Shown here: positions 43,038 through 55,802 of the stretch, in pieces | Layout: every line of letters starts with the position of its first letter | Numbering within the stretch: position 1 is the stretch's first letter | Origin: Zancudomyces culisetae | Taxonomy: Eukaryota > Kickxellomycota > Harpellomycetes > Harpellales > Legeriomycetaceae | Direction of reading: 5' to 3' | Length of the DNA stretch: 64,000 nucleotides | Assembly: GCA_001969505.1 (NCBI GenBank) | Contig: LSSK01000110.1 | Coordinates: 1 to 64,000, forward strand | Position numbers and translations under genes: made by a program | Notes under the pieces: generated by a model | What the model saw: the letters and a program-made list of their open reading frames with translations, nothing else | Databases searched by the model: none | Told to the model about the DNA's origin: nothing

Positions 43038-44295
43038 ACATCACCAAGATGAAAATGGACAAAATGGATGTCTTTTCTTTATTTGGCACCTTTTACTGCT
43101 ACGCCATTTTATACATCTATTTTTCTTGATAAACCCAATATAAAAGTCAAAATCTACCTAGTCCTTATCGTACTCACTTTGCTACAGCTCAGTTATTTTC
43201 AAGCTTCCTAGCTTAGCTTTTTCTACTTTTTCTATTTTTTTTTACTTGTATCTTTTTTTGGTAGCTAGTGGGTATATGCATGGGCTATATGGGCCAAAAT
43301 AACTACAGAAGGTTTTGCCAGTACGCTAATCAAATTGAAGAAAAAAATCATTGAAAAAACAAATAATTGTTTCTTGTTTAGAGTTGGGTAGTTCTAATTT
43401 GTTTTTCATTTTTCGTTCCACATCTTTGCTTTATCCAAAACCCGTAAATGCGGGTAAGAGTATTAAAATAGAGCAAATTACCTAGTCTATTAGATAATTG
43501 AAAAACCCTTGTGATAGCCGCGTTTTGTAAAAAGAAAACACCAGATTATGACTGGAAATTGACTTTTAGTTAATTCAGAGAAAACTTTTCCTTAGTTAAA
43601 ATTATACATCCTATGCTGCAAAAAAGAAAAACAAAATAAAAATAAAAATAAAAGTAAAAATAAAAATAAAAATAAAATAGACAGATATATGAACATAGGA
43701 CTAATTACATCCTTTCGCTACTCCCTTAATTCATTTTTTATGAGGATATTACCATTGAGCTGTTCACATAATTATTACGTTTAATCCTCTTTTTTCTTAT
43801 AAAAAGTATATTCAACTAACCATTCAATAAGAACCTGTAGGTCAAAAACAATATAAAAAAACTAACGAATTAACCTAGAATACATTTTAAAAGATTTAAA
43901 AGAGCACGCAGCACGAAAAATGGAAACCTTAAAAAGGAAATCAGGCTATATACTGCTCAAAATGGGGATTATATATATTTACGCTCTAATATACAAGATC
44001 TTGATGTATGTGCCGCCATTGTTCTATATTGCCAGGCTACTACCAGTTCCTGTAACAATAGATGAATTTCAACCTATTAAGTACACGGAAAGTAAAGAAG
44101 CAGGTAGAAACGAGACGGATAACCGAGATATTAAGAATGTAGAGCTACCAATGGAGCCTGAAAATTACGATGAAGCGAGGGAAATGGTGTTGAGAAAGCG
44201 CAAGGATGTGAAGGTAAAATACGAATTTCCCTCTCGAGAACATTCGATCACCAGCAATGATGGATATGATCACGGAAACGAGAACAAAAATAAGG
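43038..44295 (+). repeat. Second copy of the 1.24-kb near-identical direct duplication
   Basis: Starts at the first base after the N run and matches 41704-42942. It continues past 44295 into the intact NEM1 gene. The extra ~19 nt come from expansion of the AAAAT tract near 43633-43678. Confidence 0.92.
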
Positions 44296-45297
44296 CAGGC
44301 AGATTAAAATCCTTTAGAGTAAGCAAAAATGACGGAAAGGGCCATGAATTGCAGCTCAGCGATAAGAATAAGAGTGCCGGTGATAAAAACAGCTATAAAG
44401 GAGATAGATTAGATATGCTTGCTAAAGATAAACTGAACAGTAAAGGAGGGATGGCGATGATGAGTAAACCACCACTAAAGAAAAAATATCTGGTGCTGGA
44501 TCTCGATGAAACATTGATACATTCGTCACCACACGGGACATACAAAGCACATTTAAGGATCGAGGTGGTGATTGACAAAATGGCATGCCTGTATTACGTA
44601 TACAAACGGCCATATGTCGATTATTTTTTAAGAAAGGTAAATACATTAGGTTTGGTATGACCAGTTTAGTTTTAAAAAAAAAACTAAAATGCTTATTGGA
44701 ACAAAGCTGATGGAAAGATTTGAATGTGAATATAGGTTAGTGAATGGTACAATGTCGTAATATTTACAGCTTCTGTTCCCGAGTACGCAGATCCAGTTAT
44801 TAGCTTTCTAGATCCCAAGGGGGTATTGGTATCCAACAGACTTTTTAGAGATGTAAGTAAAGTTAACTAAGAATATTTAGATAGTTAGACACTACAGAAA
44901 TACTGAATCAATTTAACACGCAAAAAAATAATGACAATTAATCAAAATAGTCATGCATTCCGTACACATCCACAGGATATACCAAGGACTTGAGAGTGAT
45001 AAGTAATGATTTGTCGCAGGTGATTTTGGTTGACAATTCGTCGGCTTCGTACTTTATTAACCAAGGTAAAGTTAGTTTAATGACTAGTAAATACAAGTAA
45101 AGTGATAGTTAGATAAGCATATAAACATATATATAAAACTTGATGATGGATAACAATAAATAGAAAATGCAATTCCAATAAATGCATGGTTCAACGACGA
45201 CCCAAAGGATGAGGGTTTGCTAGATTTACTGCCCTTTCTGGATGCATTGAGGTTTATTGGCGATGTACGATCTGTATTATCGTTGCGCTCGCTATGA
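43920..45297 (+). CDS. NEM1: NEM1/CTDNEP1-type nuclear envelope phosphatase (four exons)
   Basis: Catalytic subunit that, with Spo7, dephosphorylates lipin (Pah1) at the nuclear/ER membrane, so it governs triacylglycerol versus membrane phospholipid synthesis. Exons 43920-44636, 44736-44852, 44951-45065, 45164-45297; introns 98-99 nt; 360 residues. One hydrophobic segment at about residues 14-42 (membrane anchor). HAD phosphatase motif [19 protein letters not shown] holds Asp194, Asp196 and Thr198. Exon 2 gives [20 protein letters not shown], exon 3 [18 protein letters not shown] and [12 protein letters not shown], exon 4 [18 protein letters not shown] and [17 protein letters not shown]. The HTRPHVDFFL-like block reads [11 protein letters not shown] at the end of exon 1. 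The variable linker (60-185) is Lys-rich. Its stop lies 3 nt from the stop of NDC80. Confidence 0.93.
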
Positions 45298-45300
45298 GGA

Positions 45301-47355
45301 TCAGCCTGTGCTTATTTCTTTGTCCAGCTCGTTTGCCTTTTCGACTATAAACTGTTGCATCTTGTTGATTTCCTCGCTCACTATTTGAATCTCTCTAGCG
45401 TATCCTGCGACGCTTTCCCTGTATTTTTTGTTTAAATCGGTTAATTTATCTTTCCATTTTTTACTCTGTGTTGCCAATTCACTTTCCATTTTGTTAATCT
45501 GTCTTTCATACGTCGCAATTTCGTCCTCCAATTTGTCAAAAGTATCACAATATTGTCCAATTTCCATGTTGGCTAGCTGTCGTAACTCCAGGTATTTGTT
45601 TTGTGCTTTGGTCACCTGCTTTTCTAATTCATCCAGTCGGTAATTCATGTCGGTTTTTTGCTCACCCAACAAATCCCGCTGCTCTCTAAGCTTGATTATC
45701 TCTGTTTCTATCTTATGAATTTGGCTATAGAGAATTTCTTTATCCCTAAATAGCTTGGTTTTAACCTTCATAAGCACCTCGTTATTCTTAAGATTACTGC
45801 CACTGCCTTGTTGGCTTGCTGACATTGTTAATATATTTTCTGTGTCAATCGGAATGTTGTACTCTTCAATATCTACATCCATTTGTTGCACACTATTGAT
45901 GTATATCTGCTGATTGTTTTCTACTCTGTCTATGCGTCGCTGGTACTCTACCTCTTTTTGCCATAACCGCTCCTGTACCTCCTTTAGCTTATCTTGAAGA
46001 CCTTTTAGAGTTACACTCAAGCTTTCTTTTTCCTGGTTCAGCCTATTTGCTTCCACAATACTTATTTCCTGCGTATCAATTATTCTCTTGAGTTTTTCAA
46101 TCTCTTGTTCTTGTTCCGCATTTTCCCTCAGTCCTTCTTCGATTTCTTGTCCTTTTTCCTTCACATGTTCACGTAGTCTCTTTATTTTACGCTCCAATCG
46201 ATCTATATACATTTCGAACTTTTGAATGTCGCTTATCAATACTTGCTTTTTCCTCTGCACCTGTGCCAATGGCCTTTCGCTGCCCCGATTCTCCTCCACC
46301 TTTTTTCGTAGCTCCGCAATCCGTTCCTCTTTTTTACTTACTTCATGTCTCAACCGCTCATTCTTTTCATCAAAATATGCTTTGAGTTCCTCTTCTATCT
46401 CTGGTGGCTCCTCTTTGTTTTCCAACCACAAAGGGTAAGATTTGACCAAATATCGAAAAAAAGCCTGGTTTTGCTTTCTCATTTCAGCCTCCTCAACCTG
46501 CTCCGCACTCCTCTCAGTATTTGCGTCCATTCTCCCACTAAACTCAAGTGGATCGTTCGGAATTAAATCATATATCATACACACCTCTGTCATCCACAAT
46601 AACATCCCTAGTATTGTAGGCCATGCATGCACTGATCCTGCTGCGTAAAGCTGGGATTTCGAAATTGAATCAACAAATGGATATCGGATATTTCGCAATA
46701 TCACCGGTACCTCCTCCTCAAACTTTTTCGTGTATGCATATCTTGCATCCAACTTTTCATACAAAAACCTAAACACATTTTGAAAATCTTTATTTGTTGG
46801 ATTGTTAAAAAGATTGCTCGTTACAATACCACCTCTCCCTTGTTCTGCCAAATATGTCATTATCCTTTCGGCTGCCCTCTTTTGAAATTCTTTATCTCGT
46901 AGTGGCCTTGGATCCTTTACCTTTTCTCCCCTGTGAACCGTACTCATCATCCCTATTCCAAATGTCAGTCTTCTTTCTCCTCCCGTCCCAAGGTTGTGTC
47001 GAAATTGCGTAGCTGGTGTTTGTACGCCTACCCCTCCTCCTTTGCTCGTTCCCATCAACCCCTGCCTATTTAACAATGCTGCTACTCCTCCTGCACTCGC
47101 TGCCACCTGTGGTGTCATCTTATTTTGCTCCATCAAAAATCGCGAGTTCCCTGAAAACACCGAGCTCCCACCTGGCCTATTGATCATACTTGGCGGATCC
47201 ATACTCCCTGTCCGCACAAAGTTTTGGTGCGGCGCCAAAGAATACCTGTGCTCAGCTCCCATCCTACCGCTTTCGTCCTGTGCATGATTCCCTGTTCCTT
47301 GGCCTAGATTGCTAGCACTTTTTTCGGGTAGCCGTGTGAATCTTCTCTTGTTCAT
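45301..47355 (-). CDS. NDC80: Kinetochore protein NDC80/HEC1
   Basis: 684 residues, single exon. Subunit of the Ndc80 complex that binds microtubules at the outer kinetochore. The first ~145 residues are basic, Gly/Ser-rich and disordered, as in other Ndc80 tails that contact the microtubule and are Aurora B targets. A calponin-homology domain follows: KDPRPLRDKEFQ, FQNVFRFLYEKLDARYAYTK, EEEVPVILRNIRYPF and SVHAWPTILGMLLWMTEVC (about 148-275). From about 315 to the end there is almost continuous coiled coil, with a short hydrophilic break near 505-530 that may be the loop recruiting other factors. The length is typical. Convergent with NEM1. Confidence 0.95.
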   Translation of the reverse strand: MNKRRFTRLPEKSASNLGQGTGNHAQDESGRMGAEHRYSLAPHQNFVRTGSMDPPSMINRPGGSSVFSGNSRFLMEQNKMTPQVAASAGGVAALLNRQGLMGTSKGGGVGVQTPATQFRHNLGTGGERRLTFGIGMMSTVHRGEKVKDPRPLRDKEFQKRAAERIMTYLAEQGRGGIVTSNLFNNPTNKDFQNVFRFLYEKLDARYAYTKKFEEEVPVILRNIRYPFVDSISKSQLYAAGSVHAWPTILGMLLWMTEVCMIYDLIPNDPLEFSGRMDANTERSAEQVEEAEMRKQNQAFFRYLVKSYPLWLENKEEPPEIEEELKAYFDEKNERLRHEVSKKEERIAELRKKVEENRGSERPLAQVQRKKQVLISDIQKFEMYIDRLERKIKRLREHVKEKGQEIEEGLRENAEQEQEIEKLKRIIDTQEISIVEANRLNQEKESLSVTLKGLQDKLKEVQERLWQKEVEYQRRIDRVENNQQIYINSVQQMDVDIEEYNIPIDTENILTMSASQQGSGSNLKNNEVLMKVKTKLFRDKEILYSQIHKIETEIIKLREQRDLLGEQKTDMNYRLDELEKQVTKAQNKYLELRQLANMEIGQYCDTFDKLEDEIATYERQINKMESELATQSKKWKDKLTDLNKKYRESVAGYAREIQIVSEEINKMQQFIVEKANELDKEISTG

Positions 47356-50113
47356 TTCCTTATCTAGTCAGTATGTTATGATCCTATCGCTATTGTTTTT
47401 TTTTAGGATCTTTTGGCGTATTGCTTGTTTACAACTGCGATAAATTGGACTTTGGAAATGACAGATGAGTTATTTTTGGTCGTATTTTGGGTTGAGTTTT
47501 CAAGTTAACTATACCTATTAATGATTAGATGTGTATCCTCATTGTTTTCAAGTTTTTATTTTATTTTTTGCTATTTCCTTTGTGTTTGCAATTATTACTA
47601 AAATCGCTTTGTTTATTTTCAACTATTCATCATTTTTGTTGACGTTTTACAGATTAATAAATGTTGCTTACCAATAAGCAAACAATAAAAATGTTCATAA
47701 TAGGTCTACCAAATAGAAAGAATCGATTCTAAATTTCCACTTGTTTTACCTTTTTATATTACTTTTCTAGTATTTATTTTGGATTCAATATAACAGCTTT
47801 TGCTGTAAAGTTATTATATTGCGTTGGGAAGAGTCTTATGTTCATTATATTATAATTTGGCCTTGATATTCATCTCCATATTTCAGTATTTTTTTGTATA
47901 TTCATCTATCCTTAAGGCCTAATATAAAAAAGCTAGATACATATTCTCAGAAATTTTATTTACTCATATTATTCACTTGTAGGATTGAATTTACTGTTTT
48001 GTTGACTTTATAAATAGTAGATTCTTTCTATAACCTTGGTCTGGTTGTACAAAATAACATTATCGATTGCAATATGCTATTTAACATTAATACGAATATT
48101 TGTATGCACCATACCAACTATAGAATACAGAATTACAGCGATATAATGCGTGTCTGCTATTTTTAATACTGGGTTTATGATCAACGAATACGTATAACCC
48201 AATTCATTAAAAAAAGTGGTGAGATATCATTCTCATCTTTTATCAATTATTGTTCTCATGAGAAACAGTATATTTTTTGATACACTCTCTGTACCTCTTT
48301 GCATTTCTCTAAATAGACATCATTGTATATACAGGGTACGAGTGAAATTAATTGAGCTGTTATACACGTTTATTCCCATTGCTAAATTTCAGTAGGAGCA
48401 AATCACATCTCCACTCATTAATACTGCGACACATTGTCTTTGCATCAGTTTCCCACCACAGCATTATCTTTGTCATTATTAGATTCTATAAACTATATCG
48501 ACCCAAAAAAAAAACAACCATGATCTTTTGCAAAGGTAAAGAAAGGTTCACAGAAGGGGACTGTGTCTCAATCGTGGTAATTATGTGAATTATACTTGAT
48601 ATATAGATGGTTATTATTTGTACTATTCCAAAGCAGATTTAGGCTAATATAAGTTAATTTAAACAAAAGTTTATTTTATCCTGTGGACACAAGTTTCTCG
48701 TTACATATGAACAATTATACGAAAAATTATAATCCCAGCTCGAGGAAAAGCTACTCAGTCAAGCTCACACACAAATCTGGAGGGAAACTTTTGCATACAC
48801 CAGAAACCCATTTTTCTTTTCTCCACGCGTCTTTCGCTTTTGATCTTTTCCAACGGAAAATATCAGCACGGACATTACTAGCTTTCATGGGTGTGTAAAG
48901 ATGTGCTTGTGAGTTCTATTTTTTTATTTGAATAATTATTTCAACTCTAGTGGTAAACCTGGTTTGATACTGTAATTATAAAATCGAATTGCATATCCCA
49001 AGTGTGCATAAATGTTTTTCTTTCATTACAAATCAAAACGACTCCATTTGATTTCTATTTGCTGGTATTTATAATTCATTTATTATTTGTGTTTTATGTT
49101 AGCAATATTAACTTTCCACCAATTCGCTTATTCGCACTAGTTTATAAACTAAATAAAGTAAAAACGTAGTACCAGACTTTTTTTTGTGTTCCTTATTCCC
49201 CCTTTTTTTTTAGTTTGGCATTTGCTCTTCCTAAATTGGCGAAAACTGACCAAAGAAAACAAAACCCTACGAATTTCATCTGGGGAGCCTCAGTTTGTCA
49301 AATTAGAACTGAGGAAATTTCAAAAGAATGGAAGCAAATATTGTTCACTATTTTGCTAATTTATTTTATTTCCTTGGTTTTAGACTTTTGACCTCTGCAC
49401 ATTTGAGCAAATAACAAAGCTGATTGAAAAACCTAGCAACTGCATAAATAAGAAACACAACACACTTTAAAGCTACCAAAACTATTAATACTTTACCAAG
49501 AACTAGCACACCAATAACTTTACACTTGTACACTCAGGACAGAGGACAGATAATATTAACTTTAAATTGAACTACTCTACTCTATGGCCAGCCAGAATAT
49601 TGTAATTATTGAGAATTTTATGATTGGAACTAGTAATTCAAAAACACTTGAGCTTTCCACTTTAAGAACAAATACACAAAAAAGGATATTAGTGGGAGCG
49701 TACTCAGTACTACACATATAGGTACAATAATAACATTGAAATCGACAAACACATTGACAGGTGTTCATTGACAAAAAAGGTACAAAGTGTAACTACAGTT
49801 GAGCCAAGACAGTCGATATTTTCACAAAATCGGTTGAAAATCTTCATATTGTTTTTTCTTTTTTTTTTTTTGGAAAGTTTAAAGAATAGCAATAAACACA
49901 AGGTAATGTGATGTGACGAGAAACCCCTATTACTAGATAAAATTGGATTAAATGTGATGGATAAACTATAATTATATTTAATGATACACACAGATATACA
50001 CAGAAACCCATAAATACTTGAGAAAATCGCACCACCGAGTGAATTATACTTTGGCGAGGAATAATTGCGGACAAATAACATTCAAGCAAAAAAAAACAAG
50101 TAAAAGAAACGAA
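47356..50113. other. Gene-poor 2.75-kb stretch
   Basis: Between the starts of NDC80 and the phosphodiesterase gene (divergent). AT-rich, with no domain-bearing frame and no RNA gene recognised. Promoters of both flanking genes should be at its edges. Confidence 0.5.
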
Positions 50114-52375
50114 ATGAGAAAACGAGATAAAGCATTAGTTCTTTACACGAAATTCAAAACCGGAGAGTATACTATACAAAAAACCCAATCCGGTGGGATC
50201 AGTTTGGTTGCAGACAACGGAGAAGAAGAAGTACTTACCAACGTAGTATCCATTGAGGGGGATGCCTTGATTAATAGCTTCGAAAAAGGTATGATTGTCT
50301 AGCTGATTCAGTTGATGTTTTCTTGATTTACATCAGACAATTTGATTTGTAGACATAATTCTTTTATGATACTAAAGCAAAAGCTAAACTGGATTAAAAC
50401 ACATGTATTATTGTGATATTGTGAAATAGTTATAGCTATATCAACACTTAAAAAGCTTTTGGAGTGGATCGTTTCAAATCAAAAGACCAAGAAACATGTT
50501 CTTGTATTTTCACTGGATCACAGTTGTTCCCAAGCAAAAGCAATCGATTTTTTTGTAGAACTGAAAAACCAAGGTGGGATGGAAAATAATTTTGGAATAT
50601 ATGGTAAGTTGATGTTTTGTGGAGATTCAATCATGTTTTTATCACATAGAGACATGTAGTGGAATTTGAGTTCAATATCATGAAAAGGGGGGATTTTAAG
50701 TTTCATGAGTATAAAATGATATAATAATAGTACTTGAAGATGAATTGCAGGGTGGATCCAGCTTTAAAGCGATTAGTGGCAACGATACTGGATATCTTGA
50801 TGAATTTAAAAACTCGGTAACCCTGCTTCAAAAGGTAATACTTTGAAGGAAGCAGTGACATTGATTTGCTTCAACTCGATGTGCGTTTTTTTATTATTAG
50901 ATATTGATTAAGTAACTAAGAAATCAACAAAACTAAATATGTAACTATAGTGGATATTATCCGGTCGAACGTGCACTAAGAATGAAAATGAACTGAATAA
51001 TGAGGGAGAAACCCCCCTGAATCTTGTGGACTCGACAACATGTTTGGTTCATTTAGATCAGATTTCGACTGTATTTGACACGATGATACAAGCACTTAAA
51101 GATCAGTTGGTGCAAAGCTGCTCGACTCATGAGTTTCTAGGTTTGTGTAAAACTGTTTTGAACTGGATTTTGCATCAAGTGGTGCACGATGACCAAAGTG
51201 TACAAATACTAAACGAAAATGAGGTGTATAATTTTGGAAAGCTTGTGGTTAGTGGTGAAGAGTATAGGGAAATTCTGAGTAATGTGCTTAAGTGGGAGTT
51301 TTGTGCGTTTGATCACGACAAGATAGATATGATCAAATACTGTTTGGTGATATTCATTGAACTGGCTATGAAAGCTGATCTTCGTATTTCATTATATCAA
51401 CTTGTGTATCTCATATGCACAATGATTCAAGGCTACCTTGACAATCCTTATCACAATCTATGGCACGCTGTAGATACCTGTCAATCGACATTTTATATTT
51501 TACACATACTTGATTCACAAGACAAAGCATCTCCTTTATTTGTGAACGCAGATTTTCTCAACCCTATGGATAGGTTTGTACTTATACTTTCCTGTTTAGG
51601 CCACGACTTGGGTCATCCTGGTCTCACAAACAAATTGATGTCCGATACTAACTCTCCACTATCTATTTTGTTTAACGATCAATCTATCCTTGAAAATTAC
51701 CACCTATTAAATTTGACAATCATTTTGTCTCATGTTGATTCCTTAACTGCTGGGAGCGATCTAGCGAACATCTACGCTGCCAAAAACAAAGAGTTGGCTA
51801 TAAGCATTATTTTGGCAACTGATATGGCAAGGCATTCCCAGTATGTAGATTTACTACGCACAAGAGCCGAGATATTAGACAGAAAAAATGCCAACGCCAG
51901 TGGATCGGATTATTCTGTCCCATCATCTAAACATTCATCGGTATCTTGGTTATCTTCAGATTCGTTTGAAGATAAAAAACTACTGTGTGCTTTGATAATG
52001 AAATGCTCCGATATTTCCAACACTGCTCGGCCCTTTAAAATATCCGAGCGATGGGCTATCCACTTTTCTGACGAAATGTCAAACCAAACCAAATTTGAGT
52101 GTAGCTTGGGTCTAGCTTCGTTATTAACACATGACTCTAATTCCAATTCCAACTCCACCCTTAATTCTAATGATGGATCTTGTGAAAATCAGCTGGTTGG
52201 TAGAAATGAAGACTGTAATACAGCCACGAATTTATCCGGGCTTTCATCCTCTCAGGTGGTGTTTTATAATACATTTTCGATTCCACTGTTTAAAGCTGCT
52301 GGCGATCTAATACCTGCCTTAAGCTTTATGTACAAACAATCTCTTTTTAATTGTGAAACTTGGAAGAACATGTAG
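50114..52375 (+). CDS. Class I 3',5'-cyclic nucleotide phosphodiesterase (four exons)
   Basis: Hydrolyses cAMP and/or cGMP; likely damps cAMP-PKA signalling. Exons 50114-50288, 50430-50603, 50731-50834, 50951-52375; introns 141, 127 and 116 nt; 625 residues. The catalytic HD domain shows NPYHNLWHAVDTCQ (H319, H323), the class I signature CLGHDLGHPGLTN (368-380), LATDMARHSQY, and MKCSDISNTARPF with the late metal Asp; it ends FKAAGDLIPALSFMYKQ. A Ser/Asn-rich insert lies between the last helices (near 550-585). The first ~150 residues, in small exons, include KKHVLVFSLDHSCSQAK and IYVLEDELQGG, which look like a degenerate receiver-type fold; that is a guess. The exon 3 start (TAG acceptor at 50728-50730) was chosen over a nearby AG because it gives VLEDELQGG in phase. 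Confidence 0.9.
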
Positions 52376-52895
52376 CACTCTACTCTTACATACACGCCCA
52401 TGCGAACCCCTCTTATAATCCAACTACATTCTTCTCTATATTTGGTTTAATTATTTCCTTGGAGCTTAGTTTTATATATTAGCTGGATAACTCTACTACA
52501 GTCTATTTGTTTGATAATCTCGATAAGATGATTTATGATAGTTTTTGTTTATCAATGACATGACTAGTAAATGCCCAATTGTAATATACACTTTCCTGAT
52601 CGTCGCCATATTTTTTAACATTTTCACTAATAATAGGATATTGGTATTCACAAATATACGCACTCTACTCGACCAAATTCACAAAAAAAACCATTAAACT
52701 TCATTTCTAAGGTGCAAAGGTGCAAAGGTGCAAAGGTGCAAACCAAATTGATAATATCATTATATTGAGTTTAGCAAAAACCCTATATCAAAGTTAACTT
52801 AATTAAATTAGCACACTAAAGTAAATAAAAATGAAACTGGAACAGCATAGACAGCTAAACTACAACATTAAAAAAATTATACTAAAACAATAGGA
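52376..52895. other. Convergent 3' region with GGTGCAAA repeat
   Basis: 520 nt between the phosphodiesterase stop and the SPFH protein stop. It contains the short tandem repeat listed separately and no gene. Confidence 0.6.
52711..52742. repeat. Four tandem copies of GGTGCAAA
   Basis: Perfect 8-nt unit repeated four times in the convergent 3' region. An 8-nt period is not coding; likely slippage. Confidence 0.85.
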
Positions 52896-54051
52896 CTACA
52901 GGTCTGCCAAGGTTTCAAAAATTGCGGCTTCTTTAACTCCGCTGTCAATATGTGATGTATTTCCTCCTTTCATAGCTCCTCCGCTTGAGCTTGGAAGCAT
53001 TGGTGCTCCACTAGGCATAGCATTGAACCCGTGCATTCCACTGGATTCTGACATTGGGACAAACATAACTTTGGTTCCTGCGGCATTACTCATTGCTTGT
53101 AGTGTCTCCAGGTACCGAATTTGCATCGCAGCAGGTGTGTTGAGAATTTCAGCAGCTTCTCTCATGAGTTTTGCTGAATCAACTTCGGCTTGTGCTGCTA
53201 TAACCTTGGATTGACCAATTCTCTTTTGTGTTGCCGCTGATGAAAGCGATTTCTGCAATGATTCAGAGAAAACAATATCCTTGATCAAGATCGACTCAAC
53301 TTTAACACCCCATTGTTGTGAAGGGCCATCAATCAGATCGGTTATAGACTCCGCAATAGTCTCTCTGTTTTCAATCAGATCCTGTAGCAAACGACTGCCC
53401 AAAACCGATCTAAGAGTTGTTTGACTCCTTTCAATCAATGCCTGTGATACATTGCTCACCCCAAAAGTCGCAAGGTATGGGTCTATTATGTGCCAGTACA
53501 AGACAGCGTCGATGTGGATGTTTACATTGTCCTTTGTGACGATTGGTATACTGGATACTATAGATATCTGTATCTTGACATCTACCCTTGTCAACCCCTC
53601 TGTGACTAAGTTTACGTACACAAGACCTGGGTCAGTTGTTTTGTAGTACTTTCCAAACCTGGAAATCAAACCTATTTCTCCCTGCCGCACAGTTTTGAAC
53701 GGTGTTGGGAAACAAATACAGCATGGAATCTATTTTATATTTACATATGTACGCATGTTTAGATCCTGCATATTTTACATTTGTCCTTTAATTTACAGAA
53801 TGTCAAAGTGGATAACAAATAGGTTCAGTCTCAACTGCACTTACCTGACCAAAGAATCCAAGAGTACTACCAATAACATTCATTAGCGCTTCATAAGCAC
53901 TATCCGAGGAAACTGGGTGCTCAACAGCAAACTTGGGTGGATTAAATGTGAGAACAGGCGCTGTGGGTTGGTTACTTGTGTATGCTCGTCTGGTACCTGC
54001 CGAGTCATCATGCCCAAAATCCTCGCCAAAATCTTGATTACGCTTGTCCAT
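52896..54051 (-). CDS. Stomatin-like SPFH/Band 7 protein (two exons)
   Basis: Exons on the minus strand: 54051-53845 and 53729-52896, intron 115 nt; 346 residues. Exon 1 encodes an N-terminal region ending in NVIGSTLGFFGQ; exon 2 begins IPCCICFPTPFKTV, the stomatin-type membrane hairpin border with palmitoylatable cysteines. The SPFH domain runs about 85-265: RQGEIGLISRFGKYYKTTDP, NVNIHIDAVLYWHIIDPYL, SQTTLRSVLGSRLLQDLIEN, GVKVESILIKDIVFSESLQ, then a helical AATQKRIGQSKVIAAQAEVD segment. The C-terminus is Ser/Gly/Met-rich. Such proteins form cholesterol- or ergosterol-rich scaffolds at plasma or organelle membranes. Closest type is the fungal stomatin family rather than prohibitin or the mitochondrial SLP2. 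Confidence 0.9.
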
Positions 54052-55802
54052 TATACTTTTTTATTGATACTTATTTAAGCTCTTTTTGTGGTTTACACAG
54101 TTTATTAAAAATAATTCTAGTACCATTAATAATATAACAACACTGGGAAAATGGTATTTTCTCTTTCCTTTTATGTTTCTTTTTTTTTTTGTTGTTTGTG
54201 CGTATCCCAAGTTTTTTTTTAAACCATCCTTCTAGGTTTTCAAAATTATTTTTTCGTCCAATTTGATTGTTTACTTTATTTTTTTTTTTGAAAGAGTCTC
54301 TATAATTAAAAATGTCATGATATATATTTTTGTCGTCTAAAGCTAGCACCTATTGTTCATTGGCCATCTAAATTGATTCACGTTTTATTTACATCTGTAT
54401 CATATGCCAATAATTATCGAAATATTCCTCTGTAATAAAAGAGCTTTAGGATTCCAAATATAAATGGCCAGCCAATAAATGATATTAATTTAAACCACAA
54501 TTTTTATCCAATAATCGACAAAAATGGCACTTGAAAGTACCATGGGTATTACTCGTGATCCCATCTAGGCATGGCAAAAAGTAAAATAATTAACCCCGTT
54601 TGTTAATTTTTGCCTAAAACATGACCAATTATTATGCTTTGCCAAGAGAGAATATCTTAATTCCAGAAGCAAGAAATAATATGGTGTTCGAGCCAATGGA
54701 ACGCAATTTAAATTAATTGCAACTATGGTAAGTGTACTACATTTTATTTTATTTAGTATGCAATATCGAAATAAAGTGAAATCTCCATTGGCACATAAAA
54801 GACTGCTACTACATTAACACATCGAAATATCCATTTTTGGTAATGATGTATCAAGATTACCCAAAACTGCGCAGATCCCATGGTATAATGTAATTCCCAT
54901 GCTACTTTTTCACCTTTTATCTAGCTTTGAAAAAAGGCAAACAAACTGGCACAACGTTCTTGGCTGGCACAAGATAACAGAAGAAAAAAATATTATGATA
55001 GGGTGGTTCTGCGGTTGGAAACCAATTCTACAGATATATTACATATGGGGCTTTTGCTCACTGTATTAGATAGATATGGGAACCATTTATGAATTTGGAC
55101 AGTATCTTTTGATAATTATTCTTTGAAGGTTATATTCAAACTTATTCAAGCTATCTTTGGAACTGCACCAACGATAATAAATAGACAAGTATGAGAAATT
55201 CTAAAATACATCACCAGTTTCTTATTGCAATACAGTCTTTCAAGTAAGATTTTGTTGAGAGAAAAACACTAAGTCTAAGCTATTTAACAGAAATTTAAAA
55301 AAAAAACAAAGGCTCATTCGCATTGATACCCGTATAATTGGGTTGGTGTGTAACCTTTAAATAGCACAAACTGCTCAAAGGTATTAGGCCAGTTATTACC
55401 TTGATGTGGCGTTATTTGCTACAGCAAAGATTAGAAATCGACAAAAAATAACATAAGGATCACGAGTTTCGCGCTAAAATCATGTTTATTGTCAATAATA
55501 GCATGAATCGTTAAAATACAAGTTAAAAATACCAACTAATAAATAAATAGTGATAATGTGGCAGATACCCAATGTATTTGCCAGATGAAACACCAATACA
55601 CCCCACCCTGGGATATCCAGGCGAGGACACCACCGCGTTGATCATCACCACCTATCAAAAAATCATCATTTGCGAGAGCCGGCCCCCAAAATCCACTACC
55701 CTGAAAGTACTACTAGTGACAGATACCAGAGAGTGGAAAGAACCCCACCCCGCTGTTTTCAATACAAAGAATTTCCAACACACTTGGAATCAAAGTCTTG
55801 AA
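54052..55802. other. Intergenic, no gene seen
   Basis: About 1.75 kb. The first 300 nt have long T runs (5' side of the SPFH gene). From about 55570 the GC content rises and a plus-strand frame of 138 codons (55572-55988) opens, but it overlaps the Cys-rich minus-strand ORF and has no recognisable domain. Confidence 0.45.
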
